From SFWF01 sp045539925 (GTDB lineage: Bacteria; Bacillota; Clostridia; Oscillospirales; Acutalibacteraceae): a DNA stretch of 22,272 nt. Made by a program: the position numbers and the translations under genes. Shown one piece after another: positions 7,474 through 15,283 of the stretch. Where the stretch lies: assembly GCA_045539925.1 (NCBI GenBank), contig JAZQGH010000164.1:1-22272 (forward strand), read 5' to 3'. The notes beneath the pieces are model-generated. The model did no database searches, had not been told where the DNA came from, and worked only from the letters and a program-made list of their open reading frames with translations. The stretch's first letter is position 1. Every line of letters starts with the position of its first letter.

Positions 7474-8346
7474 TTAAATGGCCGCAAGAGCTGTTTCAAT
7501 AGCATTTGTAAGAGAAACCTGTCCTCCGCTTGTATATCCTGCGGGAATAGAAACGCTTGTTGTAGTAAGGCCATCCATGGTTCTGTTTACTGCTCCGTTA
7601 TTAGGCATAGTACCTTCAACTTCTTCGCCTTGTGCATTAACAAAAATATCTCCGTCAAGAACGTTGGGTGCCGTTGCGGTTACTCCTGATACATCTTGAT
7701 ATGCCGCAGGAATAGGAGCTACCGTAACCTGAGAAAGAACTTTTCCCGCTGTAGGCGTAATATTCTGCTGAGATTTGGTGGGAGTTGCTGTTTTTGTTTC
7801 AGGAACAATACTTACAGTACCTTCTCCGTTGTGATAGCCAAGCGGAACATCATAAGTTTCATTTCCGATAGAAAGAACTACTTCAACTGCTCCGTTATTA
7901 GGCATTGTACCTGCTGTAACGCTACCGTCAGAAGTTACAAAAACTGCGTTTGCAAGAACCTGAGCCGCTGTTGCATTAACGGAAGAAACATCTTGGTAAA
8001 TATCGGGAATCGCATTAACCGTTACTGAGGAAAGTCCGTAAAAACCACTGTCCGCCGAAACGCTTTGCTGTGCTTTTGTAGGTGTTACGATTTTTTCCTG
8101 AAGAGTGTAGTTACCACCACCGGCAATACCAGAAACCGTACCACCGGCATAATAACCGGGCTGAATGGTGTAAGAATCACCTTCCTGTACCGTTGCCTGA
8201 ATTGTTCCTCTGTTGATAATTCCGTTATATGCCGTTGCAAGTGCGTCAAGTTTTGCGGTGCTTGTGGCAATTCCGAGTTCAACTGCTTTTGTTCTAAGCG
8301 TATTTCTTGCTGTTTCCAGTCTGGTTATTTCTGTCTGTGTGCTCAT
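7474..8346 (-). CDS. Repeat-containing phage fibre protein
   Basis: A 290-residue protein built of an N-terminal helix (MSTQTEITRLETARNTLRTKAVELG), a GYYAGGTVSG strand segment, and two tandem units of about 98 residues (about 86-184 and 185-282). Each unit has the order TPTK.QQ, LS.VTV..IP..YQDVS.V.ATA..VL....FV, GTMPNNGAV, and a closing P.GY..GG.V motif. Such repeats are familiar from tail-fibre-like genes of gut Firmicutes phages. The repeat number may vary between relatives and change fibre length. Start ATG 8344-8346 follows GGGGGA. The tip-like C-terminus is short, so it may be a stalk that carries other proteins. Confidence 0.75.
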   Translation of the reverse strand: MSTQTEITRLETARNTLRTKAVELGIATSTAKLDALATAYNGIINRGTIQATVQEGDSYTIQPGYYAGGTVSGIAGGGNYTLQEKIVTPTKAQQSVSADSGFYGLSSVTVNAIPDIYQDVSSVNATAAQVLANAVFVTSDGSVTAGTMPNNGAVEVVLSIGNETYDVPLGYHNGEGTVSIVPETKTATPTKSQQNITPTAGKVLSQVTVAPIPAAYQDVSGVTATAPNVLDGDIFVNAQGEEVEGTMPNNGAVNRTMDGLTTTSVSIPAGYTSGGQVSLTNAIETALAAI

Positions 8347-8365
8347 AACTTAAATTCCCCCTATC

Positions 8366-8974
8366 TTAAATCGTGCTCAAAAGTGCGTTTATATTTCCGA
8401 TAGTGTCATAAACCGCGGCTGCCGTAATAGGTTTTGTATTATCCTGTTCCGGTTCATTTGCCGTTACAACATTTACTTTTCCGTTTGAATAAACAAGGTT
8501 TGCTCCAAGCATATCCGTGGTGATAACATTATCCGGAATATCACCTCCGCCACCGCCGCCTTCTGTAACTTCTATGTTTACATCTGCTATGTAGGCATTA
8601 AGCTGATTAAGCTCAATAAATCCAGAAGGCTCCGTCGCTGTAAGTTCAGCTCCGAATGTTCCACGGAGAACGCTTTTTTGAATGTATATTTTTTGTGGTT
8701 TTGTCCCGACTGTTTCACCGTTTTGGAACTGAACCTGAACCTGATATTCTTCTTTGCCCGAAGAAAAATCTTGCGTCTGCTCTTGCGTTAGCGGAAAAAG
8801 CCACTTTTGATTGGAGTAGGATATTTTTCCACCGGGCCATATTGCGGAATATTTACCGACTTTAATTCTGACCGCCGTAGCAATCTGATCGGTAATCAAT
8901 ACATTTCCTGCTGTTATTACAATAGGCAAAACATAAGCATCGCCTTGTACTATGCTGTATTTTTCCAAAATCAA
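8366..8974 (-). CDS. BppU-like baseplate/fibre attachment protein
   Basis: A 202-residue protein with an N-terminal beta domain of about 110 residues (MILEKYSIVQGDAYVLPIVI, AVRIKVGKYSAIWPGGKISY, KWLFPLTQEQTQ, YQVQVQFQNGETVGTKPQKI). This follows the layout of the N-terminal domain of baseplate upper proteins that hold receptor-binding proteins (inference from pattern). A Gly-rich hinge (about residues 139-145) then leads to a short C-terminal segment. The start is most likely TTG 8972-8974, overlapping the TGA of the upstream gene as TTGA. A second in-frame TTG at 8966-8968 has better spacing to the GGAGGG ribosome site. It is the first gene of the fibre cassette. Confidence 0.6.
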   Translation of the reverse strand: MILEKYSIVQGDAYVLPIVITAGNVLITDQIATAVRIKVGKYSAIWPGGKISYSNQKWLFPLTQEQTQDFSSGKEEYQVQVQFQNGETVGTKPQKIYIQKSVLRGTFGAELTATEPSGFIELNQLNAYIADVNIEVTEGGGGGGDIPDNVITTDMLGANLVYSNGKVNVVTANEPEQDNTKPITAAAVYDTIGNINALLSTI

Positions 8975-10293
8975 ATTCCCTCCAATCCCACAGTTATTGT
9001 TTTGCTAAGCCCTTTGTAGCTTGCGGTTATTTCAAGCGGAACAATACTTCCGTTCCAGGCGTAGATCGTCACGCTGTTTTTGTTTATTTCCGTTGAATAA
9101 GCATTTTCATCAGCACCGGAAAAACTAAACTGAATCGGAATTTGACTCTGTAATCCGTCTTCAAAAAATGCCGCTTCAAATGTCGCATTTTCAAAAGCAG
9201 TTATTTTTGTAGGACCGGACTGAATGAAATCTACAAATCCTGCGTCACTTTGGAACTCATCAACCGTAATTTCAAAATCAGCGTATATGTTTTGGTTTTC
9301 AAAGAGATATGCTCTAATGGTTGTTGTACCAAGTGCTATTCCCGTGATATTTCCTTCGGTGTCAACCGTTGCAATATCAGGGTCAAGACTTTGAAAAATG
9401 TATGTAATCGGAAAGAAATCCGAACTTTCAACTATTTCTCCGTTTCTTACATTGGAAATGTTGATTTTTGTTGTTCCGCCTACCGCAACCGCTTTCTGTC
9501 CTTCTATATTCATGTTCCAGCGGAACTCTTTTCCGCCGGCAACCCTGTTTTTTAGATCGTCAATTTCCTTATTAGGCTCTTCATATCTTGCCGTAAATTC
9601 CAGAAGTCTTACGCTGTGTATGTCCTCGGTAAATTCCTGAATAAAATCGGTGAATCCCGTAATTCTGTAAGCGCCTTTTCCTAAAATAATTCGGCTGTTG
9701 GTATCAAGCTGCGCCGTAAAAGGATTGTGCTGTGCTTTTATGTGAAAATATCCTTTTGTAATAAGTCCCGAATCCTGCGCGTCGCTGTCACTTGCGTTTG
9801 CCAAACCTTTTTCAATACGAATCGGTTCTTCTTTTACATTTCCGTAAAAATCAAGAAATCTCCAAATAGCGTTGCATCTTTCAACAATGCCGCTTCCCGT
9901 TACGGAAGAAAGATTATCTGGGTTTGTAACAAGCCATGTGCTTCCCATAGTCTTGATTTTCGCTCCGGGTGTAAGATAACCGAACTTCGGGTTTTCCATA
10001 AGGATATTTTTATAGTCATCAAATTGTCTTGTTATAGCAGCGGAAGGTCTTACTACATTAGCCATGCGAATTTTTACTTTCTGCCATTTTGAAGGATCTT
10101 TCGTGTCAAGTCCTTGCGCTTCCGCTTCAAAAAAGTTACCGGAATATTTGGCATATTCCTGTGTAAAAAGCTCTGTTTCCCCTGCAAAATACTGTTTTTG
10201 ACGGTCTTGATATTGTTTGGGGTCATTGCTCTGGATATAAGAAATGCCACCAGACGCTAAAAGACAGTTTTTTGTAAAGTCGTTTATACTCAA
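8971..10293 (-). CDS. Head-tail connector/stopper-like protein with Ig-like C-terminal domains
   Basis: A 440-residue protein starting at TTG 10291-10293, with AGGAAGGGG about eight bases before it. No in-frame ATG lies nearby. The N-terminal part (about 1-245) contains TPGAKIKTMGSTWLVTNPDN and GYFHIKAQHNPFTAQLDTNSR, the small-barrel type of sequence seen in head-closure/neck proteins, and the gene lies directly after another connector-type gene. Residues about 265-345 have the Big_2 Ig-like pattern (GGTTKINIS, SLDPDIATVDTEGNITGIALGTTTIRAY), and about 350-440 look like a second Ig-like unit. It overlaps the next gene by four bases. The neck role is inferred; an Ig-decorated fibre base is the alternative. 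Confidence 0.62.
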   Translation of the reverse strand: MSINDFTKNCLLASGGISYIQSNDPKQYQDRQKQYFAGETELFTQEYAKYSGNFFEAEAQGLDTKDPSKWQKVKIRMANVVRPSAAITRQFDDYKNILMENPKFGYLTPGAKIKTMGSTWLVTNPDNLSSVTGSGIVERCNAIWRFLDFYGNVKEEPIRIEKGLANASDSDAQDSGLITKGYFHIKAQHNPFTAQLDTNSRIILGKGAYRITGFTDFIQEFTEDIHSVRLLEFTARYEEPNKEIDDLKNRVAGGKEFRWNMNIEGQKAVAVGGTTKINISNVRNGEIVESSDFFPITYIFQSLDPDIATVDTEGNITGIALGTTTIRAYLFENQNIYADFEITVDEFQSDAGFVDFIQSGPTKITAFENATFEAAFFEDGLQSQIPIQFSFSGADENAYSTEINKNSVTIYAWNGSIVPLEITASYKGLSKTITVGLEGI

Positions 10294-10315
10294 GTGGCAT
10301 TCCCCTTCCTATTCA

Positions 10316-11029
10316 TTAAATAAAAATCTTTTCTCTGGTTGTCACAGAGAAAGCTCCGTAATAAGCGTTGTCCTGCTCAAATTTTCTAAGCTCATCTTCA
10401 AAAGCAAGTCTGTTTTCTCTAAGCCTAAGATTGGCTTTATCGGTGTAGTTTGCTTCGTTTACTGTTTCAAAACTCGAATCGTGAATTTTAGGTGTAAGAT
10501 TGAGCCATGTTCTTTCAAATCTGGTGTCCCATACTATTGCCATTGCAAGACCTAAAAGCCTTTTTACCGTGGGCGAGATATCTTTTTCAAAACTTCCGTC
10601 GGAATAAAAATCCATCATATATGTGATATCGTTTGTGTCTTGCGCCGGAAAAGTAACCACACCAGTTTCGGAATTGTATGTTGCTTCAGGATAAGCTTTA
10701 AGGGTTATATTTCCTTCACCATCGTCTTCTCTGATAACGCAAGAGAAAAGATCATATCCTGTAAGATTTGTCTGAACTTGAGTTTCTTCCGATGTACTTT
10801 CATCAGTTGAAACCCACTCAAAATCCGCAAATGTGGGCTTTGTAAGACCGTTGTTGAGATATGTAATAAGCTCCGGCGGTCTTGAAAGAAGAGGAAGCGC
10901 GTTTTCAACATAAAGGCTCATTCTTCTATAAAAAAGTGCAGGACTGGTTTGCAGTTGCTCCTTTAGTCTTACATCGTCGATAAACACCATAGCGCTGTTT
11001 GCTATAACGTCCGCCCAACTGGTCGCCAT
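10316..11029 (-). CDS. Head-tail connector (adaptor-like) protein
   Basis: A 237-residue protein, MATSWADVIANSAMVFIDDVRLKEQLQ..., with helical N-terminal and C-terminal parts and a beta-rich middle (about 95-145). The helical bundle at both ends (FYRRMSLYVENALPLL; VKRLLGLAMAIVWDTRFERTWLNL) and the position two genes after the capsid gene fit an adaptor that docks under the portal. The start is ATG 11027-11029, preceded by GGGGGAG. There are no catalytic motifs. Assignment rests on position, size and general shape, so the confidence is moderate. Confidence 0.65.
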   Translation of the reverse strand: MATSWADVIANSAMVFIDDVRLKEQLQTSPALFYRRMSLYVENALPLLSRPPELITYLNNGLTKPTFADFEWVSTDESTSEETQVQTNLTGYDLFSCVIREDDGEGNITLKAYPEATYNSETGVVTFPAQDTNDITYMMDFYSDGSFEKDISPTVKRLLGLAMAIVWDTRFERTWLNLTPKIHDSSFETVNEANYTDKANLRLRENRLAFEDELRKFEQDNAYYGAFSVTTREKIFI

Positions 11030-11058
11030 GCCGTGCTCCCCCTTTCAAAAATCATTAA

Positions 11059-11850
11059 TTATTCAAGTTCTTTTGCGTTCATTGCTTCAACAATGTCAAC
11101 AAAATCGCCTTTTCTTCCGGCTTCTTTGCTCAGTTTATTAAGAGCAACAACAACGGAGCGTTTGACGTGTTTGTTACCTTTTTCAAAAGCTCCTGCGTAT
11201 GTTTTTGCAACAATTTCTTTGTGACTGTCGCAGAGATTGGGATAAATCTCAAGAATACCTTCTTCAAGCTCTACAAGCTTCTCAAAGGCTTTTTTATCAA
11301 GGATTTCGCCAACTTTATAGTTGACTCCAAGTGCTTCTCTCTCGTCCTCATTAAGCCCAGAAACAACAAGGAGCCATCTTTTATCAAGGAATTTACGGAC
11401 TTTTTCATCCATAATTCTGGAAATATCGCTTTTCGGAATAATAAAAGTTCCTGTTTTGCCAACAATTCTTCCAAACATTCCGCCCTGACCGAATTTAACT
11501 ACGTTGTCATCTGCAACGGGTGCCTGCCAAAGGAACTGAACCTTTTCTCCGGTATCTCCCATAACCTGAACGATTTGCGGTCTGGAAAGTTCGTCCATTC
11601 TTTTCTGCATTTCTGCAAGCTGTTTAAGAAGCAGTTCATTCTGCGCTTTAAGCATTTCAAGCTGTTTATCTTCTTCCTGCTCTTCAGGCTCTTCCATCGG
11701 TGCTTCAACTGTTTCTCCTACAAGTTCGGGGAGAATGTCAGTTACCGGAATTTCTTTACCGTCTTCGGTAATGCCTACAACTTCTTCCGCAGGAACTTCA
11801 ATAGTTTTAACTTCTTCTGCTGTTTTGTTTTTTGCGGGTCTGCCCATCAT
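11059..11850 (-). CDS. Coiled-coil head-region protein of unknown function
   Basis: About 263 residues. The start is taken at ATG 11848-11850, seven bases after AGGAG. The further upstream GTG overlaps that ribosome site and is unlikely. The N-terminal region is charged and Glu-rich (VEAPMEEPEEQEEDKQ), followed by a coiled coil (about residues 60-93, LEMLKAQNELLLKQLAEMQKR). The middle FGQGGMFGRIVGKTGTFIIPKS is probably beta-rich and the C-terminal half is mostly helical. It directly follows the capsid gene, separated by a hairpin and a tRNA-like structure. A capsid-associated role is plausible from position only. Confidence 0.68.
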   Translation of the reverse strand: MMGRPAKNKTAEEVKTIEVPAEEVVGITEDGKEIPVTDILPELVGETVEAPMEEPEEQEEDKQLEMLKAQNELLLKQLAEMQKRMDELSRPQIVQVMGDTGEKVQFLWQAPVADDNVVKFGQGGMFGRIVGKTGTFIIPKSDISRIMDEKVRKFLDKRWLLVVSGLNEDEREALGVNYKVGEILDKKAFEKLVELEEGILEIYPNLCDSHKEIVAKTYAGAFEKGNKHVKRSVVVALNKLSKEAGRKGDFVDIVEAMNAKELE

Positions 11851-11893
11851 TTTCACACTCCTTTTTCTTTTCTCTGATGGCTTTATATGTAAG

Positions 11894-11971
11894 GCCCTTT
11901 TTCGGAATCGAACCGAAACAATTTTGATAATGGAGAGATAAGGTTATCAAAATTAGCTCCAAGCAAAGGGC
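11894..11971 (-). ncRNA. tRNA-like structure between capsid gene and next gene
   Basis: On the transcribed strand the 78 bases fold without gaps into four helices. There is a 7-bp acceptor-type stem (GCCCTTT 11971-11965 with AAAGGGC 11900-11894), a 3-bp mini D-arm (GCT-TGG-AGC, 11964-11956), and an 11-bp hairpin in the anticodon-arm position (AATTTTGATAA with TTATCAAAATT, 13-base loop, 11954-11920). The last is a perfect T-arm (TTCGG, loop TTCGATT, CCGAA, 11917-11901). The T-loop is canonical. There is no normal D-arm, no 7-base anticodon loop and no CCA. It resembles the tRNA-like half of tmRNA in layout. It may be a processing signal for RNase P/RNase Z or a stable RNA. Confidence 0.6.
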
Positions 11972-11976
11972 AAATC

Positions 11977-11998
11977 AAGGGGAACGGAAGTTCCCCTT
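11977..11998 (-). other. Hairpin just after the major capsid gene
   Basis: A perfect 9-bp stem with a 4-base loop (AAGGGGAAC, GTTCCCCTT on the transcribed strand), 13 bases after the capsid stop codon and 5 bases before the tRNA-like structure. No U-run follows on the transcribed strand (GATTTGCC), so it is more likely a 3'-end stabiliser than a terminator. The U-run seen on the opposite strand is not meaningful, as no gene points that way. Confidence 0.6.
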
Positions 11999-12010
11999 TT
12001 ATTCAGCCTA

Positions 12011-13246
12011 TCAAACGTTAAATACTGCGATTCTGGAAGCAAAGGTTGCGATAGAATCAAGAGCGATAGTCATGTTGATACCGATCTCGAAGTCTGCGCT
12101 TCTTCTGGGATCCATTTCGATGGTGATAGGAGTTGCGGAGTTGTAAGCAATGGTAAGAGGTTTTCTGCCGTTGCCAGCCATCATGTAAACGATGTCGGGA
12201 TCAAGAACGGTTTCAACGTCGCCATTCTGAGTTCCGGGAACTACTACATCACGCATCGGCATAAGGCGAACACTCATAAATTCGCCAAGGTAGCCAGCTC
12301 TGGTGTAATCAGCGCCAAGAAGGGTTGCAATAGCTGCATCCATGTTGATGTTGGTGGAACCAGTTACATCAGTAGGAAGAACTTTAGAAAGAGCTACAGC
12401 ATTACCGGTTGCGAAAACGTTGGAAATAGAAGTGTTGTTGAGAGCGGCGATTTTGTTCGCGGCAGTTACCCAGTTTTCGTTGTTGAAAGTGTAGGTAAGA
12501 CCAGTAGGAACAAGTGCAGGGTCAGCAACAGCTTCGGTCATTGCGGCATTCCAAAGACCCATGGTTTTTGCATACATACCGGCGGCAATGTTTGCGAAGA
12601 AACGGCCGAAGTCCATGTTATTGCCTACGAGCTGAGTCCATTTTGCAGTTACCCAAGCGCTACGAGGAGTGGGGTTAAGAGTGTAGTCAGCAGCGTAAAG
12701 ACGATTTCTCGGAACGCTTCTGGAAGCACCCCAAGAAGAATCCTGGAAAATCGGAATATCGTTGGAGTCAATGGAAAGAGCATAAGTTTCGCCAAAACCA
12801 ACTTCGACTACTTCTGCAAATTCATCAACCGCTTCGGAATAGATTGCAGGGAGAATAGGAGTGATAATTTCCTGATAAATTCCCTGAAGAACTGCATAGA
12901 AAGCAGCGTTGCCGTAAAATTCCATTCCACGTTTACGGAACTCTTCCATAGATTCGGGAGCAGAAACATCGTTGTTTGCACAAACTTTCTTTGCGGCATA
13001 AAGAAGATGTTCTGCCTGGAATTTTTCGTTGAGTTTTTTATACTGCATGGGCTGAAGATGAGAGAAAGGATCTTCGCCAAAGCCTCTTGCAGCGTTAAGA
13101 GCTTTCTTACCTTTTGCGGCGTATTCATAAGCGAGAGTACGTCCTGCGGAAATAATATTTGCTCTGGTCTGGTTTTTATCTGCTGTTTCAGAAGCGTTTA
13201 CATGAAAAACGCTTTCAGAAATGCTATTAAGAGTAATTTTGGACAT
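12011..13246 (-). CDS. Major capsid protein, HK97 fold
   Basis: A 411-residue protein with a good ribosome site (AAGGAGAG) before ATG 13244-13246. It follows the protease-scaffold gene and a small capsid-associated gene, the usual head order. The sequence begins with a helical, removable-looking N-terminal region. A long helix-rich P-domain follows (FYGNAAFYAVLQGIYQEIITPILPAIYSEAVDEF), then many short strands, and it ends DPRRSADFEIGINMTIALDSIATFASRIAVFNV, typical of capsid proteins of this fold. It lacks enzymatic motifs. Codon use is even and the gene is followed by a stable hairpin, fitting very high expression. The family assignment is from layout and context; no single signature proves it. 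Confidence 0.8.
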   Translation of the reverse strand: MSKITLNSISESVFHVNASETADKNQTRANIISAGRTLAYEYAAKGKKALNAARGFGEDPFSHLQPMQYKKLNEKFQAEHLLYAAKKVCANNDVSAPESMEEFRKRGMEFYGNAAFYAVLQGIYQEIITPILPAIYSEAVDEFAEVVEVGFGETYALSIDSNDIPIFQDSSWGASRSVPRNRLYAADYTLNPTPRSAWVTAKWTQLVGNNMDFGRFFANIAAGMYAKTMGLWNAAMTEAVADPALVPTGLTYTFNNENWVTAANKIAALNNTSISNVFATGNAVALSKVLPTDVTGSTNINMDAAIATLLGADYTRAGYLGEFMSVRLMPMRDVVVPGTQNGDVETVLDPDIVYMMAGNGRKPLTIAYNSATPITIEMDPRRSADFEIGINMTIALDSIATFASRIAVFNV

Positions 13247-13269
13247 TATATTTCACTCTCCTTTCCAAA

Positions 13270-13860
13270 TTAAGCGGTAGCAGCTTCAACTTTACGAGCA
13301 ACAACATCGTAATAGCCAAAGCTGTTTCTTACGCCTTCAACAAAGTTTCCGGAACCACGAAGTTCAAAGTAAAGTGCGCCAACAGTAGTAGGAGCTGCGT
13401 CAGCGGGAACAAGAAGTCCGTCTGCAATAGTGAAGAAGGTGTTTTCACCTACTGCACCGTTGATGTTGCCTTCGCCGAAACGATATACATGCTGGTTATC
13501 GAAAACGATTACGGTAAAAGTACCTCTGCGACCCTGTGGAATAGGAAGTCCAAGAGTTTTTCTGCCGATGTAATAGTTGTTGTCGCCAAAGCCAAGAAGC
13601 TGAGTATCGTAGGTATTGGAAGCATAGATAACTTCGTTTGCGTTTGCGGCGGCGGTAGCTGCGTTCATGTACCAAGCGTTTTCATTGAGAACGCCGGGAA
13701 ATCCTTCGTTAGGAAGCTGTCCGTTTCTTACACAAAGGAAGCCAGCGGAGCAAACATCGTTTTCTCCTGCGGTCTGAAAAAGACCGGTAACATTGCAGAG
13801 TTCGTTGAACTCATTATTGGTAATTCTTGCTTCAAAAGCAGTATTTTCAATGTATGCCAT
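13270..13860 (-). CDS. Capsid-associated (decoration-like) structural protein
   Basis: About 196 residues starting at ATG 13858-13860 (MAYIENTAFEARITNNEF). A GTG at 13870-13872 lengthens the frame by four residues but lies inside the AGGAG ribosome site, so the ATG is preferred. The protein is beta-rich with Gly/Asn/Ala turns (GFGDNNYYIGRKTLGLP, RGTFTVIVFDNQHVYRFGEG). It lies between the scaffold and the major capsid gene. Small capsid decoration or stabilising proteins often occupy this place. No motif I can name supports this directly. It has no signal peptide or membrane segment. Confidence 0.6.
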   Translation of the reverse strand: MAYIENTAFEARITNNEFNELCNVTGLFQTAGENDVCSAGFLCVRNGQLPNEGFPGVLNENAWYMNAATAAANANEVIYASNTYDTQLLGFGDNNYYIGRKTLGLPIPQGRRGTFTVIVFDNQHVYRFGEGNINGAVGENTFFTIADGLLVPADAAPTTVGALYFELRGSGNFVEGVRNSFGYYDVVARKVEAATA

Positions 13861-13885
13861 TGTGTCATTCACTCCTTTTCAATAA

Positions 13886-15283
13886 TTAGTCAATTCCCCA
13901 TGCGTTAAGCAGTTCGCTTACTCCGCCAGTGGAACCTTTGTCATCTTTGAAAGATTCATAAGCGCAAACAGTGTTTTTTCTGGTTGCGGCTTTTTCGTCC
14001 ATAGACATAACTTCATCAGCGCAAAGTGCTTTAACCTCTTTTTTGACTGCTTCATCACCAGTCCAAAGACCTTCTGCGTTTACGCTGTTAGTGAAGACAC
14101 CTTCATCAATTTTGGTATTGACGGAATCGAGAACGCTGTCAGCAACTTTTTCTTTGCGGTTTGCGTTGAAAGCTGCAAGAGTCTGTTTTGCAATTTCTTT
14201 TGCGGCAAGAACTCTGCGTTTATTTTCGGTTTCTTTCATAGATTTAACGGTGTTTTTTTCTGCTTCAAGGTCAGCGTTAGCATTTTCAAGAGCAGTGTTA
14301 GTTTTAACAAGTCTTGCAGAAACATCGTCATAGAGTTCGCAAGCATCGACACTGATTTCTTTGTTTTCGCCAAAGTTGAAGGTGGCTTTAACGCTCATTT
14401 TTATGATCTTTTCAGGAACGATTGTTTCGTTCATGTCTTTAGTCTTATAGCCCGCGGTGTTTCCGTCTTTGTCCATAAGGCAAACGTAAATAACGCCTTC
14501 ATCGTCTTTTGCGGCAGAAAGTACGGTGTAACCTTCAAAGCGTTTTGCTACTTCCGCAAGCTCTCTTTTGGAAAATACGTTCAAAGTATTCATTCCTTTC
14601 TTATTATTATTTTTTTGCGGCTTTCCGGCGGAACCTCCGCCATTGAATGATGCCGCCTTGAGTTTAAGTTCCTTAAAATCATTTTGCATGGCGGCAATTT
14701 CAGTAATGCGTGCTCCGGGAATTGCGGGTGGAACCCCTTCCCCAAGCACTGTTATGCCAAGTCCTATCCAGTCGGTAAAAACTTCAATATTTCCGTCTTG
14801 ATAGCTTTCCTTGACTTCTGTTTCGGCGGAAACCTCCATTCGCCCTGTACGAACAATCTGGTCCACCAGTTCTTTAGCATAAAAGGCGAAAAGCCGCCCT
14901 TTGGCTACAAGCCATTTTTTACCTTCCCTCTCACGGATTGAGAAATCTTTTTCATCATCGGAAAGAGTGCCAACAATTCTTTCTGCTGTTCCGTCCGTAA
15001 ATGAATAATATTTCTCACCGGTTCTGGGGTCGGTTCTTTCGGTCATGTTGTGTCCGTCACCAACTTTGGTTCCTGCGTTAACATAAGCAACAAGGATCGG
15101 TCTTCCCACAAATGAAAGATAAAATTTATCAAGATTGCGGTAATCCCAGTTGTTTCTGTTGGGTCCTTCACGCATAACCCAAAGCTCAACACCAAATTCA
15201 TAATCCGAAAGTTTCTGCATCACCTTCAGTTCACCCAAAAGTGACTTTTTATTAGAAGGTTTCTTAATGCTTGAAAAAGACAT
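13886..15283 (-). CDS. Prohead protease fused to scaffold
   Basis: A 465-residue protein. Residues about 20-200 look like a phage prohead protease, with VGDGHN (His78) and MEVSAE (Ser152) as likely catalytic residues. Residues about 235-465 look like a scaffold: helical, Lys/Glu/Ala-rich, with a coiled coil (about 330-365, NTALENANADLEAEKNTVKS). The linker (about 212-232) is Gly/Asn/Lys-rich and contains an A7 run at 14610-14616. In the -1 frame the run is followed by three TAA codons, then GAAAGGA and an in-frame ATG (14591-14593) and TTG (14582-14584) that could start scaffold alone. The start ATG 15281-15283 overlaps the preceding stop by one base (TAATG). The protease is expected to remove the scaffold and capsid N-termini. 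Confidence 0.75.
   Translation of the reverse strand: MSFSSIKKPSNKKSLLGELKVMQKLSDYEFGVELWVMREGPNRNNWDYRNLDKFYLSFVGRPILVAYVNAGTKVGDGHNMTERTDPRTGEKYYSFTDGTAERIVGTLSDDEKDFSIREREGKKWLVAKGRLFAFYAKELVDQIVRTGRMEVSAETEVKESYQDGNIEVFTDWIGLGITVLGEGVPPAIPGARITEIAAMQNDFKELKLKAASFNGGGSAGKPQKNNNKKGMNTLNVFSKRELAEVAKRFEGYTVLSAAKDDEGVIYVCLMDKDGNTAGYKTKDMNETIVPEKIIKMSVKATFNFGENKEISVDACELYDDVSARLVKTNTALENANADLEAEKNTVKSMKETENKRRVLAAKEIAKQTLAAFNANRKEKVADSVLDSVNTKIDEGVFTNSVNAEGLWTGDEAVKKEVKALCADEVMSMDEKAATRKNTVCAYESFKDDKGSTGGVSELLNAWGID

Noticed and set aside
11977..12000. Plus-strand terminator (hairpin followed by TTTT)
   Set aside because: No plus-strand gene ends here; the hairpin is more simply part of the capsid message 3' region.
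13861..13872. GTG start at 13872 for the capsid-associated gene
   Set aside because: The GTG is part of the AGGAG ribosome site itself; ATG 13860 is usable.
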